Shown here one piece after another: positions 11,266 through 21,851 of a DNA stretch of 64,000 nt (the stretch's first letter is position 1; every line of letters begins with the position of its first letter). The stretch is from Neurospora tetraspora (Eukaryota; Ascomycota; Sordariomycetes; Sordariales; Sordariaceae): contig NW_026944393.1 of assembly GCF_033439725.1 (NCBI RefSeq), forward strand, positions 1 to 64,000. The letters run 5' to 3'. Under the pieces are notes generated by a model. That model saw only the letters and a list, made by a program, of their open reading frames with translations. It ran no database searches and was not told the DNA's origin. The translations under genes and the position numbers were made by a program.

Positions 11266-12088
11266 AGTATTGTGAAACCGCCGAACTAAATTACGCTTCA
11301 ATAATAATAAAATATACAATTTAGAAATTTCTTACCAACGACCCATCTAAAATTAATATAATTTTAAAGGAACCTTTCTTATACCTTTTTCTTACTTCCC
11401 GATTTTTAGCAGACTTTTAGAAAATTAGTAGATGTAGTTATTATTATTGCATCTTCTTACTAATATTTTTCTATAGTGTACGCTATTATTTTAAATATCC
11501 TAGATTAAAAATTTATTCTAAAATATTTTTTCCCCTCTTTTATAAGAGGGGGTTAATAAAAGGTTCCCAAGCCGCCTACCCAACCCCCAAATACCTTTAA
11601 TCACTAGAATAGGCTAAAATTAATTATACGTACGTAAATATTAATTGTATTAATTATTAGAATTGTTTATTGATTTTTCTAAAGCCTTAAACTACTATCC
11701 GTATTACGTATAAAATTTAAAATACTTAACTAGAAGGTTTAAGAAGCCTCTAGTAAAAATATTATTTAAAGTATTATAAGATTACCTCTACTTTACTCCC
11801 TATAGTCAATAGTATAGTCATTCGAAGTATGTAGATAAATACTATAGACTTTCCTATATTGAAAATATTGTATACTATACAAATCTCTATACAAAACTAT
11901 ATTACTAGATATCGCTATGATTTTTTTCATGTATATGTAACACCATAGAATTTACTATGTAAATACTATTTTACGTCAAAATAACAGGCCAAGGGTTGAA
12001 ATATGGGTGCCCGTATAGGGATGGGTGCCCGTGTAAGACGACCCGTGTAAGACGACCCGGGTGCCCGTGGATGAAATGCCTATTTTAT

Positions 12089-12425
12089 AGGAGCTATTTT
12101 ATACGGTATTTAAAACGGGGATAGGTTCGGACTAATGGTTTTAATAATAATTAACAAATAGCTATAATTCTTAATTAATATAAGCGTTTATTACTTTTAC
12201 TTAATTCACTGTTTAATTATATTCCGCAGTGGTTAATTTATACTTTATTTTAATTAACTTTAACATTTCGTTTATTATTAAAAATAAAAATTATAATCTT
12301 TTATCGGAAATCACTTCTTATGATATATTGTAAATACAGTATAATCCTTCGTAATATATTTAAACGGCGCTGCACGTAATAATCTTCTTTATATAATGGG
12401 TAATTCAAAAAATTTTTCAATAAAC
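12089..12425 (-). mobile_element. Gypsy integrase relic, right part
   Basis: This continues 789-924 in register and aligns with the integrase region of B1 (about 25260-25570) and B2 (about 55930-56230). Shared landmarks are the ATATAAGCGTTTATTACTT block and the TTATCGG block. It is an old, heavily RIP-mutated fossil into which E1 jumped. Confidence 0.75.
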
Positions 12426-13146
12426 GGCATTTAATCGGGGGGCACCAATCCTTATAGGGGCACCAATATTTCAAGCCTTGGCACGTCTTTTAGACGTAAA
12501 ATAGGATTTACATGGTAAATTCCATAGTGTTACATATGTAAGAAAATCACAGAGATGTTTAGTAACATGATTTTGTAGAGATTTGTATGGTACACAATGT
12601 TTTTAACATTACGAATGACTACCTACCATGTTACTGACCATAGCGAGTAATCTCGTGATAATTTACATGGTGTAGAATCGTATGCGCGATGCGCGCAGCG
12701 TTTTGAGGCTATAGGAAAGCTGAGTCAGCGAATGGTTCTCGTGATTGATGAGATTAATATTTACGTACGTGCGATTGATTCTAGCCTGTTTGGTGATCAA
12801 AAGTGGTCTGGTTGTAAAGAGGGAGCAAAAAGAAGGTTGTAAAGGTGTTGGTGGGTCCCGCACGCGGCAGGCACATCTGTGCCGTGCCCACCGTGCCCTG
12901 GCCACCACATTTCTAGCCCTCCAGACCTTCCGCTAGTCTTTCTCCTCTCTTCTCCTCTCCATAGTACACTCAATCAATCGTATACACACGCTTGCTCTCG
13001 TTGTTGTTCGTGATCTCACAAAAGGTTAAAGAAGTTCAAAATCACCAAGTTTAGAGGTAAACATAGGGGTTGTGCACATGGGGTCCACTGGGCGACTGGG
13101 CTTGGCACTGTATTACACCGAAAGGGTGTTGTACGATTACTGTCTG
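12426..13146 (-). mobile_element. E3: hAT-like non-autonomous element, interrupted by LTR F and cut by Copia D2
   Basis: The left end (12426) reads GGCATTTAATCGGGGGGCAC, a degenerate family-E terminus. The body aligns in inverse orientation with E2, including GCGCGCAGCGTTTTG near 12690 and GGGCTTGGCACTG near 13097. Solo LTR F sits inside it. The sequence stops at ACTGTCTG, where the Copia D2 LTR begins; the rest of E3 was not found. RIP is light in the right half. Confidence 0.78.
12846..13020 (+). repeat. Solo LTR F, target duplication AAAGG
   Basis: A 175-bp LTR, TGTTGGTGGG ... GATCTCACA, with the exact duplication AAAGG at 12841-12845 and 13021-13025. E3 sequence resumes in register on both sides. 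The layout resembles the Copia LTRs of this window (TGTTGG start, ATTTCTAGCCCTCCA block), but the sequence is a distinct family. It has essentially no RIP. Confidence 0.88.
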
Positions 13147-13330
13147 TGTGAACAGGCTGAACTACAACGAAAGGAATCAATATGATGATGGTAATGTATT
13201 GAGTTGTAGAGGGGAAGACTTGAAAAGTCTAGAAGTCTAGAAATAAGGGAGAGGGAACCCTATACGGTAGGGCCATAGCCTAATAAAGGGAGCCATAGCT
13301 AGCCGCATATAACATAGGACACCTCCAACA
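13147..13330 (-). repeat. 3' LTR of Copia D2
   Basis: A 184-bp LTR, sister of 1-120. It is inserted after GTCTG in E3. It is more RIP-mutated than D1. Confidence 0.8.
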
Positions 13331-14755
13331 CACCCCCGTAGACCGAAAGACTCTCAAATAAATTAAAGGGAACTAATCTAAACTATATTATTTACATAGT
13401 AATAGGAATCCTTAGTATTGTACAAATCTCAATCTCCCCAAGGAACCTTCTATTAAACAAGGCCAATCATTTTACGAACTTCGTATACTTATCCGCCTTT
13501 AATGCCTTTATCAATCCGTCTATTAGCATATCCTCTCCGGCCAAATAGATCATATTAATCGCCTCCTTTTCCGCCTACTCAATCAACTATTTATAACGTA
13601 TATTAATATAACGGTTATAAGCTAAGATATTCAAATTAAATACCCGGTTCCTAATATTTTTACTATCCGTATAAAGGATTTAGTCAATATTAATACTAAG
13701 GCCTAAATCTTTCAATATAGATCCAATCTATTCTAATAATTTTATTATTAGTACCAAGTTCATAAATTCTACCTCTATTATACTAGTTATAATAAGGCTC
13801 TACTTCTTGAATTTCTAATAAATAGGACTACAAGTAAGGAATATTACGTGCCTAATAATACTCTTCCTATTTAGAATCTTATTTGCAAAGGAGGTATCTA
13901 TATATACCCTAAATTACAAATTAATGTAACCGTTAATCGGTAAAAAGCGTCCTCCCAAAATAATACTCAAATTTAAGTGACTAAAAAGGTATTAATAAAG
14001 GTATTTTATCATAGTAATATAACGATCAATTGGTTTAATATTTTCTTCGTATAACTTACGAACAGTAAATATAATATTGGAATGGGTATTAATTAAAAAC
14101 TAATTTAATAAACTAAAACCTTTAATATAAGACTTTTAGTAGTTAGGAACTTCCTTACCCCCGTAAATTTTGTAGTCCAAAAGCTAGGGTATTTTTATCG
14201 GGTAAAAGTTTTATTTATTAACGAAATCTTTAGTAAGTTTCTTAATAATTGTTTTAATATATCGTTCTTATAATATAAAAACGGTATACTCCATTTGGGT
14301 TTTAACGATATTAAAACCTAGAAAGATTCTTACTAGGCATAAATATTTAAATTTGAATTTACTCTTTAGAATTTGCTTAATGTATTTAATAGTTTTTCTG
14401 TTACCTATACTTATAAAGAAATTATCAACGTAAAGAACTATAATAATACCCAATTTATTATTAATTAAAAGATATAAATCTATATCGATGGGCGTAAAAG
14501 GCAATACTTTCAAGACTAGTAATAAAGTCTTAAATTTAAAAAGAGGGCTATATTTTAATTTATATAGGGCTCGACGTAATTAATATACATATTCACAGTT
14601 CTTCTGTTTAAAACCAATCGGTTATTTAATATAGTATTTCTTACCGTCCTTAGGGATTAAAGTATTTAGAAATACTATATTGAAATCGTATTATTTACAT
14701 TCGAAGTTATTAATAGCTATAATTTAAAAAATAATTTTACACTAACTAAATTATG
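13147..14755 (-). mobile_element. Copia element D2, incomplete
   Basis: The 3' LTR is 13147-13330 (minus strand TGTTGGAGGTG ... TTCACA). A G-rich polypurine tract follows at 13331-13339 (complement of acccccgta). The minus-strand internal region holds Copia RNase H (about 13400-14000) and reverse transcriptase, with the family's YVD block (LYVDNFFI) at about 14400-14440. The element ends near 14755 without a 5' LTR in view. It is RIP-mutated and broken many times. Confidence 0.82.
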
Positions 14756-15384
14756 TCAGAACTGGTGGAAGAAGGTAGGTTGAGGTGCCTACGGACGGAG
14801 CATTTACGCAGGGAGCGATTGCGAATTAGGGGTATAACAAAGGGTACTTTGACATCTAAACTGTTCTCCTAAGGGAAGAAGCTCCGACAATTATTTATTT
14901 ATATATTGAAACCTATCTTATAGTAGCGCAACCTACAAAATTTCTAAGCCGTTCCAACGCTATACAACGCTAATACTTAGCGTTCCTACTAGGGTTTATT
15001 AGAATCCTTCGGCTTAAGTACCTACTAGTATAGTATTAGCCCTTTTAAGGCCTAATATAACCCCCTCCTTTGTAGGTTTCTATCCTAAAAACCTCTTTTA
15101 GTTGGATTCCCGTCCTAAATACCTACGTCCCCCTAATCTTATTAGGTCCATTGCCAAGTTAGCGTTCCTCCTCCTCCGTTTTAGCCCGTTGGTATAGTAG
15201 CCTCAGCTTCCTAATCGGCCGGCAGTTATTTAATATTTTATTAATCTCTCCCTAGTAATATAATTTGCTGGATTTCGTCTTACTACCTTCGAAATAGTTA
15301 TTATTTTATATATTAATACTAATATATTCCGCTATTTACTTGAGGGCTTCCTCCTCTCCCTTTATGCTTACTTAATAATATATT
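14756..15384. other. Unassigned stretch, mostly RIP-mutated
   Basis: The first 130 bases keep CpA/TpG and can be read on the plus strand as a basic, Arg/Leu-rich segment (ELVEEGRLRCLRTEHLRRE). After about 14890 the sequence becomes RIP debris with stops in all frames. I recognise no family and no element boundary, only an abrupt change of composition at 14755. Confidence 0.4.
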
Positions 15385-15600
15385 ATTCTTGGTCTTATAC
15401 ACGCTAATTAACTATATAGTCTACCCAGTGGGTATGCGGTGCTACTTCCGTTCTTAGTCGGTGGGAAAAACCGTGCCGCAGCCGGCTGAAAACTTTCCGC
15501 TATTTTATCGCGACGGCGGCGTATCGGCGCCGTGCCCTCGCTATTTATTTTCCACTCGGTATGACCTTACCATTATTCCCGAAGTATAATCTTTAATTCC
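15385..15600 (-). mobile_element. LINE 3'-end relic
   Basis: This aligns with the 3' untranslated end of the fresh LINE (about 5675-5835). Shared features are the GTCTTAT block, AACTATATA, a CCC..TGGG.ATG motif, GGGAAAA.CCGT and a GCCGG.TAAAA-like block. Base changes are mostly RIP-type. It may belong to the same minus-strand LINE as the RT fragment at 18800-19910, with foreign DNA between them, but that link is an inference. Confidence 0.55.
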
Positions 15601-18600
15601 GGTACGCAGTCCTCCCGGCCTCGCCCCCGTCCTACTTCCCCTCTATTCTTTCCACTAAATTTAATTAATCGTTAACCCTACCGTTATACTTCTACCTTTC
15701 TCTACTCCGCGCTTTTATCTTAATTTTTATAATAAATATATTATAGTAATTTACTTTGTAATTAATAAAGTAATTTCTGCTTTACTCTTTCCCTTCCTTC
15801 CTTTTTTTCCTTCTTATATTTCCTATCCTATTTATTTCCTAATTTACCGCTCCTACCCGATATCGCGCGGCCTATATTTCTTTCTCGGCTCCGACCTAGC
15901 ACTATTATAGTTCCTTCTAATAAAATTTAAGTTAAGGCCCCAAGTAAATTTAATAAGCCCGACAATAATAAGCCGGCCAAAAATCTTAAAGACTTTAAGG
16001 ATTTTAAGGCCGCCACTCCTACCGCTATATTTTCTAATACTCCCCGTTACGTATTTAAAAAGATTACTAAGGCCTTTTGCTAATAATTTCGAAATAAATA
16101 GAAGGCGAAGGAGCGGGAGAAGAGTATTATTTTTATAGTCTATTATTAGATCCCCGGTAACGATATTCAATATATTTTATATATTTACGGTTTGTATTTG
16201 TCGGAAGGTATGGATCGACGAAGGTTAGAATAGTATTAAAGTTAGAAAGAGGATGAATAATAAAGTAAAGATCGCCTTCGCTTTGGAGGTTGATGAAAAT
16301 GGTGGCTTGGTAAACGTTAGAGGGCATTGGAGTGTGTGTGCGTATAAAGCGTTCAAAGACGAACAGAATGGTATGTAGAATGTGTGGATAGGTAGTAGAT
16401 TGGTAGAGATATTTATAAGTATTTCTTATAAGTTATATTTTTCTTCTACGAAGGTTCCTCCTTTCTTATAGACTTTTTGAGTCCTACAAAAATCTAGTGA
16501 TAAAACCGAAAGTATTTTGGAATCGGTATTTCTAACTCATTTAAACGGTACTTCGTTTGGTTCCGTACGTCAACCGTAGAGTCCGGAATCCGGATCCGAC
16601 GCCCGAAATCTTCTTCGACTTCTTTTCTTTATTTCAACTCCATATAGTCAGTATATAACGAAACCGTTTATACCATTATGACCGTCATAGTTTCTTCATT
16701 GCAATGGTAGTACGTATGGCTTCGTACAACTGACGTTGAAGCCGGAAATCGACTGCGAAGATCGAAGGTCTGGATTTCTTTCGGATTTTCTTCCGGATTT
16801 TATTTAAGGGTGATCCCTATAGTCTACCGGACCTATTCTCCGGACCGGAATTTTACTCCGGTTATATATTTTATACTTATATATAGAAATATAACATATA
16901 TTATATTATACTATATTGTATAAAAGACCCGTAAGTCTAATAGTATTATATAATCCTTCGCGTTATTCTTTCTTATAAGTATTTTTATAGTAGCTTCGGT
17001 AATGCCTATTATTTTTCGGATTTTTATAGACCTCTCCTTTATTCCTCTTCGATATTATAATTAACCTTTAAATTAATTAAAAATAGAAATCTTTATTATA
17101 AATATAAACTAAATAAAAAGCCCGAGAAGTATTCGAAGGGGCGTTGTTTCGAATTTGGTTGTAATTTCGTTTAAATTGCTAAAGCTTTCCGCGATACTAA
17201 TTTCGACCCTAAATTTCCCGAATATTAAGCCTTTATTAGTAAATTTATAGGCTGCTTTTACCGCTTAGGACGTAATTATTACCCTTTAAAATAACAAAAA
17301 TAAATTTATCGCTAATAATAATGCCCCCATTATAATTTTATCTTTTAATATTTAACCCTCTCCTAAGAAGAGGAAAATAAACGACGGCGGCGCCGCTCTT
17401 AATAATATTTCGGACTTTATTATTATTCGCTATAATATTATTTTGCTACGTATTTCCGCCAATAAGGTTAGTAAAGCCTTTAAGGCCGTCCTTAGTAAGA
17501 TTGATAATTTCATTTCGGTTGTTAAGGATTATATTAACGATATAGCGGATTGCGTCGGTATTATCGAGGAGGGTATTGCCGCTATTCGCTGTACTATAAC
17601 TAGTTTCGAACATTTTTTTAACCGTATAAATACCCCGTATAGTTTCCGTCTCAATTTCTTCGGTAATTTTCAATTAAATCGCTAATATCGAAACTATTAT
17701 TTACGCCACCTATTTTAAGGTCCTTAAATTATTATTTAATCATTATATTTTTGATTTTGCCCTAATTACCGGAGGCGGGTATATTAGGAATAAGGGTTTA
17801 CCGAAGCGGGTTAATTTCGATAACGGTATTATTGAAGATGATAATATTAAGGAGGAAATTGATTATAAATTTAAAAGTAATTACAAGAGCGACCCCGACC
17901 CCGAGTCGGATTTTTACAATATTTATAATAGCCCCGTCCTTAAATAATTAGTAAATAATATTCGCTCCCTCCGCGTCGGCAATTTAATTTCGTTTTAATT
18001 TTATAATATTCCTTAATTATAATTATCGTCTAATTTTTAATAATTAGAAGTAATTTTAATCGGTAATTTATTAACGTTTTCTTAATATTATATTAGCGCC
18101 TTTATTAAATCTCTTCGTATCCGGGTAATTAATTTAAGGGTATTATAAACGCATTCCCGCACTCTAAAATTAAAAATAAAATTTAAACTCCTTAAAAATT
18201 CTTCCGCTTCCTTTATTTACTCTATTTTTACCGCTAACTCATATTCTTATAATTAATTTAAATATAAAGCTTAGCGAAGAATCCGCTCCGCTCCTTCCAT
18301 AATTTCGAACTCGTTATAAAATTATTCGATATTCTATAACTAAATTAAATCTCCCTATAATTATATATCTTCCGTCTCCCTATATTCTAATATAATATAT
18401 TCGAACGTTTCTTTAATTAACTTATACTAATAGTAGGACGTTATTACCTGTAGTACCCTTTTTTCGAATAGAAATACCCGTAGGGCTATGTTACCCGTCC
18501 TAATTTATATTAAAAGCGAATTTATAGGCTTCGAAAAGTAGTATAATAATAATTTCTTATTTATACTAGGTTAAATATAATATTATAATATAATTCTATT

Positions 18601-18780
18601 AAGCTATATACGCGCTTTTACGGTATTTAACTTCCTTTTCTTCCTTAATTTCGGCTACTTTAATATACTACTTCGCAACCTACTCCTTCTAAATTACTTC
18701 TTCTAATTATTTTCCTTCTTATTTAGCGTAAATTCTTTCGCCTCTCCCTATAATATTAAAATATTTTCGTTCGGGGCCTA
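15601..18780 (+). pseudogene. J: unassigned plus-strand coding relic
   Basis: A CT-rich leader (15650-15850) is followed by plus-strand frames with a protein-like composition. There is a Lys/Asn-rich stretch near 15940-16080, a basic PKKRK motif near 17360, an 80-codon open segment at 17443-17685 rich in Ile/Asp/Lys that looks helical, and a very acidic segment near 17830-17930. Stops attributable to RIP interrupt it throughout. It could be a gag-like or ORF1-like gene of a transposon, but I see no diagnostic motif and assign no function. The island at 16175-16960 lies inside it. Confidence 0.4.
16175..16960. other. Island of non-RIP sequence inside relic J
   Basis: About 780 bp with normal CpA/TpG use, in contrast to both sides. 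It contains G/T-rich sequence (near 16300-16400), then alternating CCGGA/TCCGG-rich sequence (near 16560-16850), then an AT-only tail. I find no terminal repeats or long open frame. It could be a short insertion from a low-copy source. Confidence 0.4.
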
Positions 18781-18799
18781 TCATTTAATTTATTTAACC

Positions 18800-19910
18800 T
18801 TTGCCCGGCTATTAACTGGGGGTAATTATAATTATTTATTTCTCCTTCCGCCTCGTAGTTCCGCTATTATTTAAATTAGCGTCCTTTTAATAAAAGCCGC
18901 TACTAATAAACGGATAAGCCGGTCCTCAAACGCTTTAACCCTTATATTAAAATAAAAGTTAATAAGTAAGTAAAAAGTTTCTATTTTAATATTAAATATA
19001 AATACTACTTTATAAATTCTAAAAGTTATTTTAAAATAATTAATCTAAATCGTTATAAGAGCCCTCGTAAAACCACGTGATTCCCTAAGCGGCTCCAATA
19101 ATATATAGTACGCTAACGCTCCGTAAGCTACCGCTATACGAATCGCTTTTATATATATTTCCTTTGTTCGGACGAATCTATAGCCCTACGGTTTTATTAT
19201 AATATATATAATTATAAAAATATATTAATATCCTTTTCTTTACCGCCTAAAAGTATATTCGGTAAACTAATTTGAGGTCTAACTATACTCCTAGGAACCG
19301 TACTAATTTTATAGGGGTTAATTAGTACCCTCCGAGGTCGATAATTTCGGTCTATAACTGCCGGGTTTTAATAAAGTAAATAAGTTCGGACTTATTAACT
19401 TTAAACTCCATTCTACATTCCTCCGCCCAACTATAGTAAATCCGCCAAACTTCCTTCAATTTATTACAATTTTCTCTCATCGACTTCGAAAAGCCTAAAA
19501 TATTAGTATCGTCTACGAATCCTACCGTTACTATCCCCCTCAATTCCTTTAGTGCCTCGTATAAAGTAGTAATAAAAATTAAAAAGAGGATAGGCGAGAG
19601 GGGGGAGCCTTGCAGCACTCCCGCGGGTACCTGAAACTCCCGACATAACTTTCCATCGAAGAATAAACTTCCTCTCCGGTCTATCAGGAAGCTGTCGACC
19701 TAATAGAACAATTAATATATAAGCCCCTTCTCCCACAAGGTGTAGAGGAGCCAGCTATAATTGACCCGATCAAACGCCCCTTTGGAATCTAGGAGCAATA
19801 GCGACGCTACCGCCCCCAGCTCCCACGCCGTATGCACCGTTTCCGTCACCACCCTAACCGCGAACTCCGTCGATCTCCCCATTATTAAATAGAGAAGAGC
19901 CGGCTAACCG
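18800..19910 (-). pseudogene. Divergent Tad-like LINE reverse transcriptase relic
   Basis: On the minus strand an 88-codon open segment (19352-19618) carries QGSPLSPILF and GFVDDTNIL, the conserved RT blocks with the FVDD active site. The upstream part (19640-19890) carries GRSTEF..RVVT and a LL.D.KGAFDRVN block. Downstream (to about 19060) an RFLG-type block follows. It is clearly related to the fresh LINE at 5661-8850 but too different to be the same family. Mutation is uneven: 19560-19890 is almost free of RIP, while the left part and everything beyond 19900 are RIP debris. Confidence 0.85.
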
Positions 19911-20976
19911 ATTAACGTAAGGACTTTCCCCCTCCTTGTATTTATAATAATAACTATAACGTTCTTTTCTAATATAAATTACCTGACTACTGTAGAATAT
20001 TTAAGCAATTAGCTATAGAGAAATTACTCAAATTCATATATATCTATCCCCGCTGGCATTTTAAAGAGCCTCTTATATATACCTTATCTACTTATTTTTG
20101 TATATATATATATATAATTACTAACTAATCTCTTTAAATAGGATATTAATAATTTTTACCTTCGCTATCGAAACCTGCGTATTATACCTACAAAGAAAGG
20201 CCGCCCGAAGAATTCTACTAGAACTATCCTTAATAAATATATACTTCCCCTAAAAATTCCCAAGACTCCTAAGAAATAAAAGGCTATACTTAATTTAAAG
20301 AAGGGAAATAAAAAGGCTATACTAGCGTTAAAGAGGGTGAGTAAAAAAGCTATATCAATATTAAACAGAGGGAATAAAAAAGGGAGTAAGAAAAGTAAAT
20401 CTATTAAATAGAATAACTTTAGTAACTTCCTTCGCTTGCAACCGAATATTCAATATAAACCGTTCTACTAAAAAAATAATAATATTAATAAACTTATTCC
20501 TAATTCTACGAAATAGTCTACAAAATGTAAATTTAATAAAACCTAATTAGTTTTAATACCTTTAATTATAGTAGCGAATCGGAAGTAGTATTTAGAAACG
20601 GCACTTTACATCTCTTTCGCTACCGCTAGCAACCTAACTTAATTTTATTATAACCCTATGAAATAATACTCTATTAAGTTTACTAGTAAACGAAGTACGC
20701 CATTACTAATTAAATAATTACGTTAGAATTAAATTTAGAGCTAAAATTAAAGCCCTTTCCCTTTCTAAAGGCTTCTATAAAATTGGAATGAAATCATATT
20801 TAAATAGCTATACTAGAACTCTCCTCTCTAGAGTTTTCTTCTAGAATTCTCCTCTCTAGAGTTAAAATTAGATTCTATTTAAATAGCTACACTAGAATCA
20901 AACTCTCTAATTAAGTAAGCGGTTATACGTAAGAGAAGCAAGGTAGTTAATTCTCAAATAGGTTTACTAATTACTA
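19911..20976 (+). pseudogene. Unassigned relic with basic repeats
   Basis: The plus strand near 20190-20420 reads as a Lys-rich segment with an AT-hook-like KKGRPK. Two or three related repeats of about 48 bases (20288-20400) encode KKGNKKA/KRVSKKA-type units. This could be the DNA-binding N-terminus of a transposase, but nothing diagnostic follows. Near 20815-20880 the motif CTCTCCTCTCTAGAGTT occurs twice. RIP-mutated, no intact frame. Confidence 0.35.
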
Positions 20977-21345
20977 AGGTTATACGAAGTGGTTGTATAA
21001 ATAGGCCTAGTTAGAAGGTTAGGGAAGCCTCTAGTCAAAATACTATATAAAGTACTATTAGATTACTTTTACTTTACTCCCTATAGTTAGTAGTATAGTT
21101 ATTCGAAGTATATAGATGAATGCTAGAACCCTACTATATTGAAAATATTGTGTGCTATACAAATTTCTATATAAAACTATATTATTGGACATCGTCGTGA
21201 TTTTTTCATGTATATGTAATACTATGGAATTTACTGTGTAAATGCTATTTTATATTAAAATAATAGGCTAAGGATTGAAATATGGGGGCCGCCTTAAGGT
21301 TTGGGGCCCCCAGAGCCTAGGGTTTGTGCCCCCGGAGCAAATGCC
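20977..21345 (+). mobile_element. E5: right arm of a hAT-like element
   Basis: This aligns with the right arm of E2 (30478-30829) and E1. It includes the TTTTTTCATGTATATGTAA block near 21203 and ends in ...GGAGCAAATGCC at 21345. Its subterminal motifs are GGGGGCC/GGGCCCCC rather than GGTGCCC, so it is a diverged subfamily. No left arm was found. Confidence 0.7.
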
Positions 21346-21851
21346 TTCCTTAAACGAAAGCTAGTAATATATTTATAGTACGTTTATTTAACAGTCTTAG
21401 GAGAGGGCGGCTATAAAACTATTTTTTCATTTTTAGTGCCCTAAAAAGGCGGTTCTAAGGCCGAAGATTTCCCGGAAGTTTTACTTCAAATAGGAATCTT
21501 AATTTCGGCGGGAAACGGAGAGACAATGGTCTTATCGGGAGAAGTCCGTAATCTTAAAGATGGAAGTATGCTAGTACCGAATTACTAAACTCTTTCGTAG
21601 CCCGGGCGTAAAATTTAAGTAAGTATTACTACTTAAGAAACCAGGGCGTAAGTGCCGTGATTATGATTTACTTCGAGAATTAGCGCGATCGAACATAAAG
21701 TAACTACTAGTAAAATCGATAGGATAGGAGTTACTTTATAAATTAAAAGTAAAGGCAATGCTAAAACTAAAGGCGGAGAAGGCGGCAAACTAAAGGCGGA
21801 GAAGGCGGCCGGTAGAAGATAACTACCAGCTTACGAAAAAGAAGAACCTTC
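21346..21851. other. Unassigned stretch with a short tandem repeat
   Basis: RIP is only partial here. Near 21767-21808 the unit AACTAAAGGCGGAGAAGGCGG occurs twice in tandem and would encode a Lys/Glu/Gly-rich segment. No domain is recognised. Confidence 0.4.

Larger units (their letters stand above)
1174..11591. mobile_element. G: TIR element inserted in E1, TA duplication, itself interrupted by Gypsy H
   Basis: The segments 1174-1490 and 11271-11591 form terminal inverted repeats covering roughly the first 100 bp. The ends read CTTGGGGGTT on the left and, after complementing, TTTGGGGGTT on the right. Both later share a TTAACCCCCT block and an AAAAAATATTTTAG block. Flanking TA dinucleotides at 1172-1173 and 11592-11593 fit a Tc1/mariner-type target duplication. 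Comparison with uninterrupted E copies shows that E sequence resumes after the insert. Without Gypsy H it is about 640 bp with no visible transposase, so it is a MITE. The superfamily is an inference. Confidence 0.78.
925..12080 (+). mobile_element. E1: hAT-like transposon interrupted by later insertions, 8-bp duplication TATTTTAT
   Basis: Terminal inverted repeats of about 65 bp start GGCATTTCATCCACGGGCAC at 925 and end with the complement at 12080. They are flanked by the exact 8-bp duplication TATTTTAT (917-924, 12081-12088), the length typical of hAT elements. The termini carry repeated GGGCACC motifs, a common arrangement of transposase sites. The element's own DNA is only 925-1173 and 11592-12080, about 740 bp; the rest is the nested insert G. 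It encodes no transposase, so it is a non-autonomous (MITE-like) element. The hAT assignment rests on the duplication length and is an inference. Confidence 0.85.

Noticed and set aside
20810-20890. Possible CRISPR-like or regulatory repeat (CTCTCCTCTCTAGAGTT twice)
   Set aside because: Only two imperfect copies with no spacer structure; the host is eukaryotic. It looks like a local duplication.
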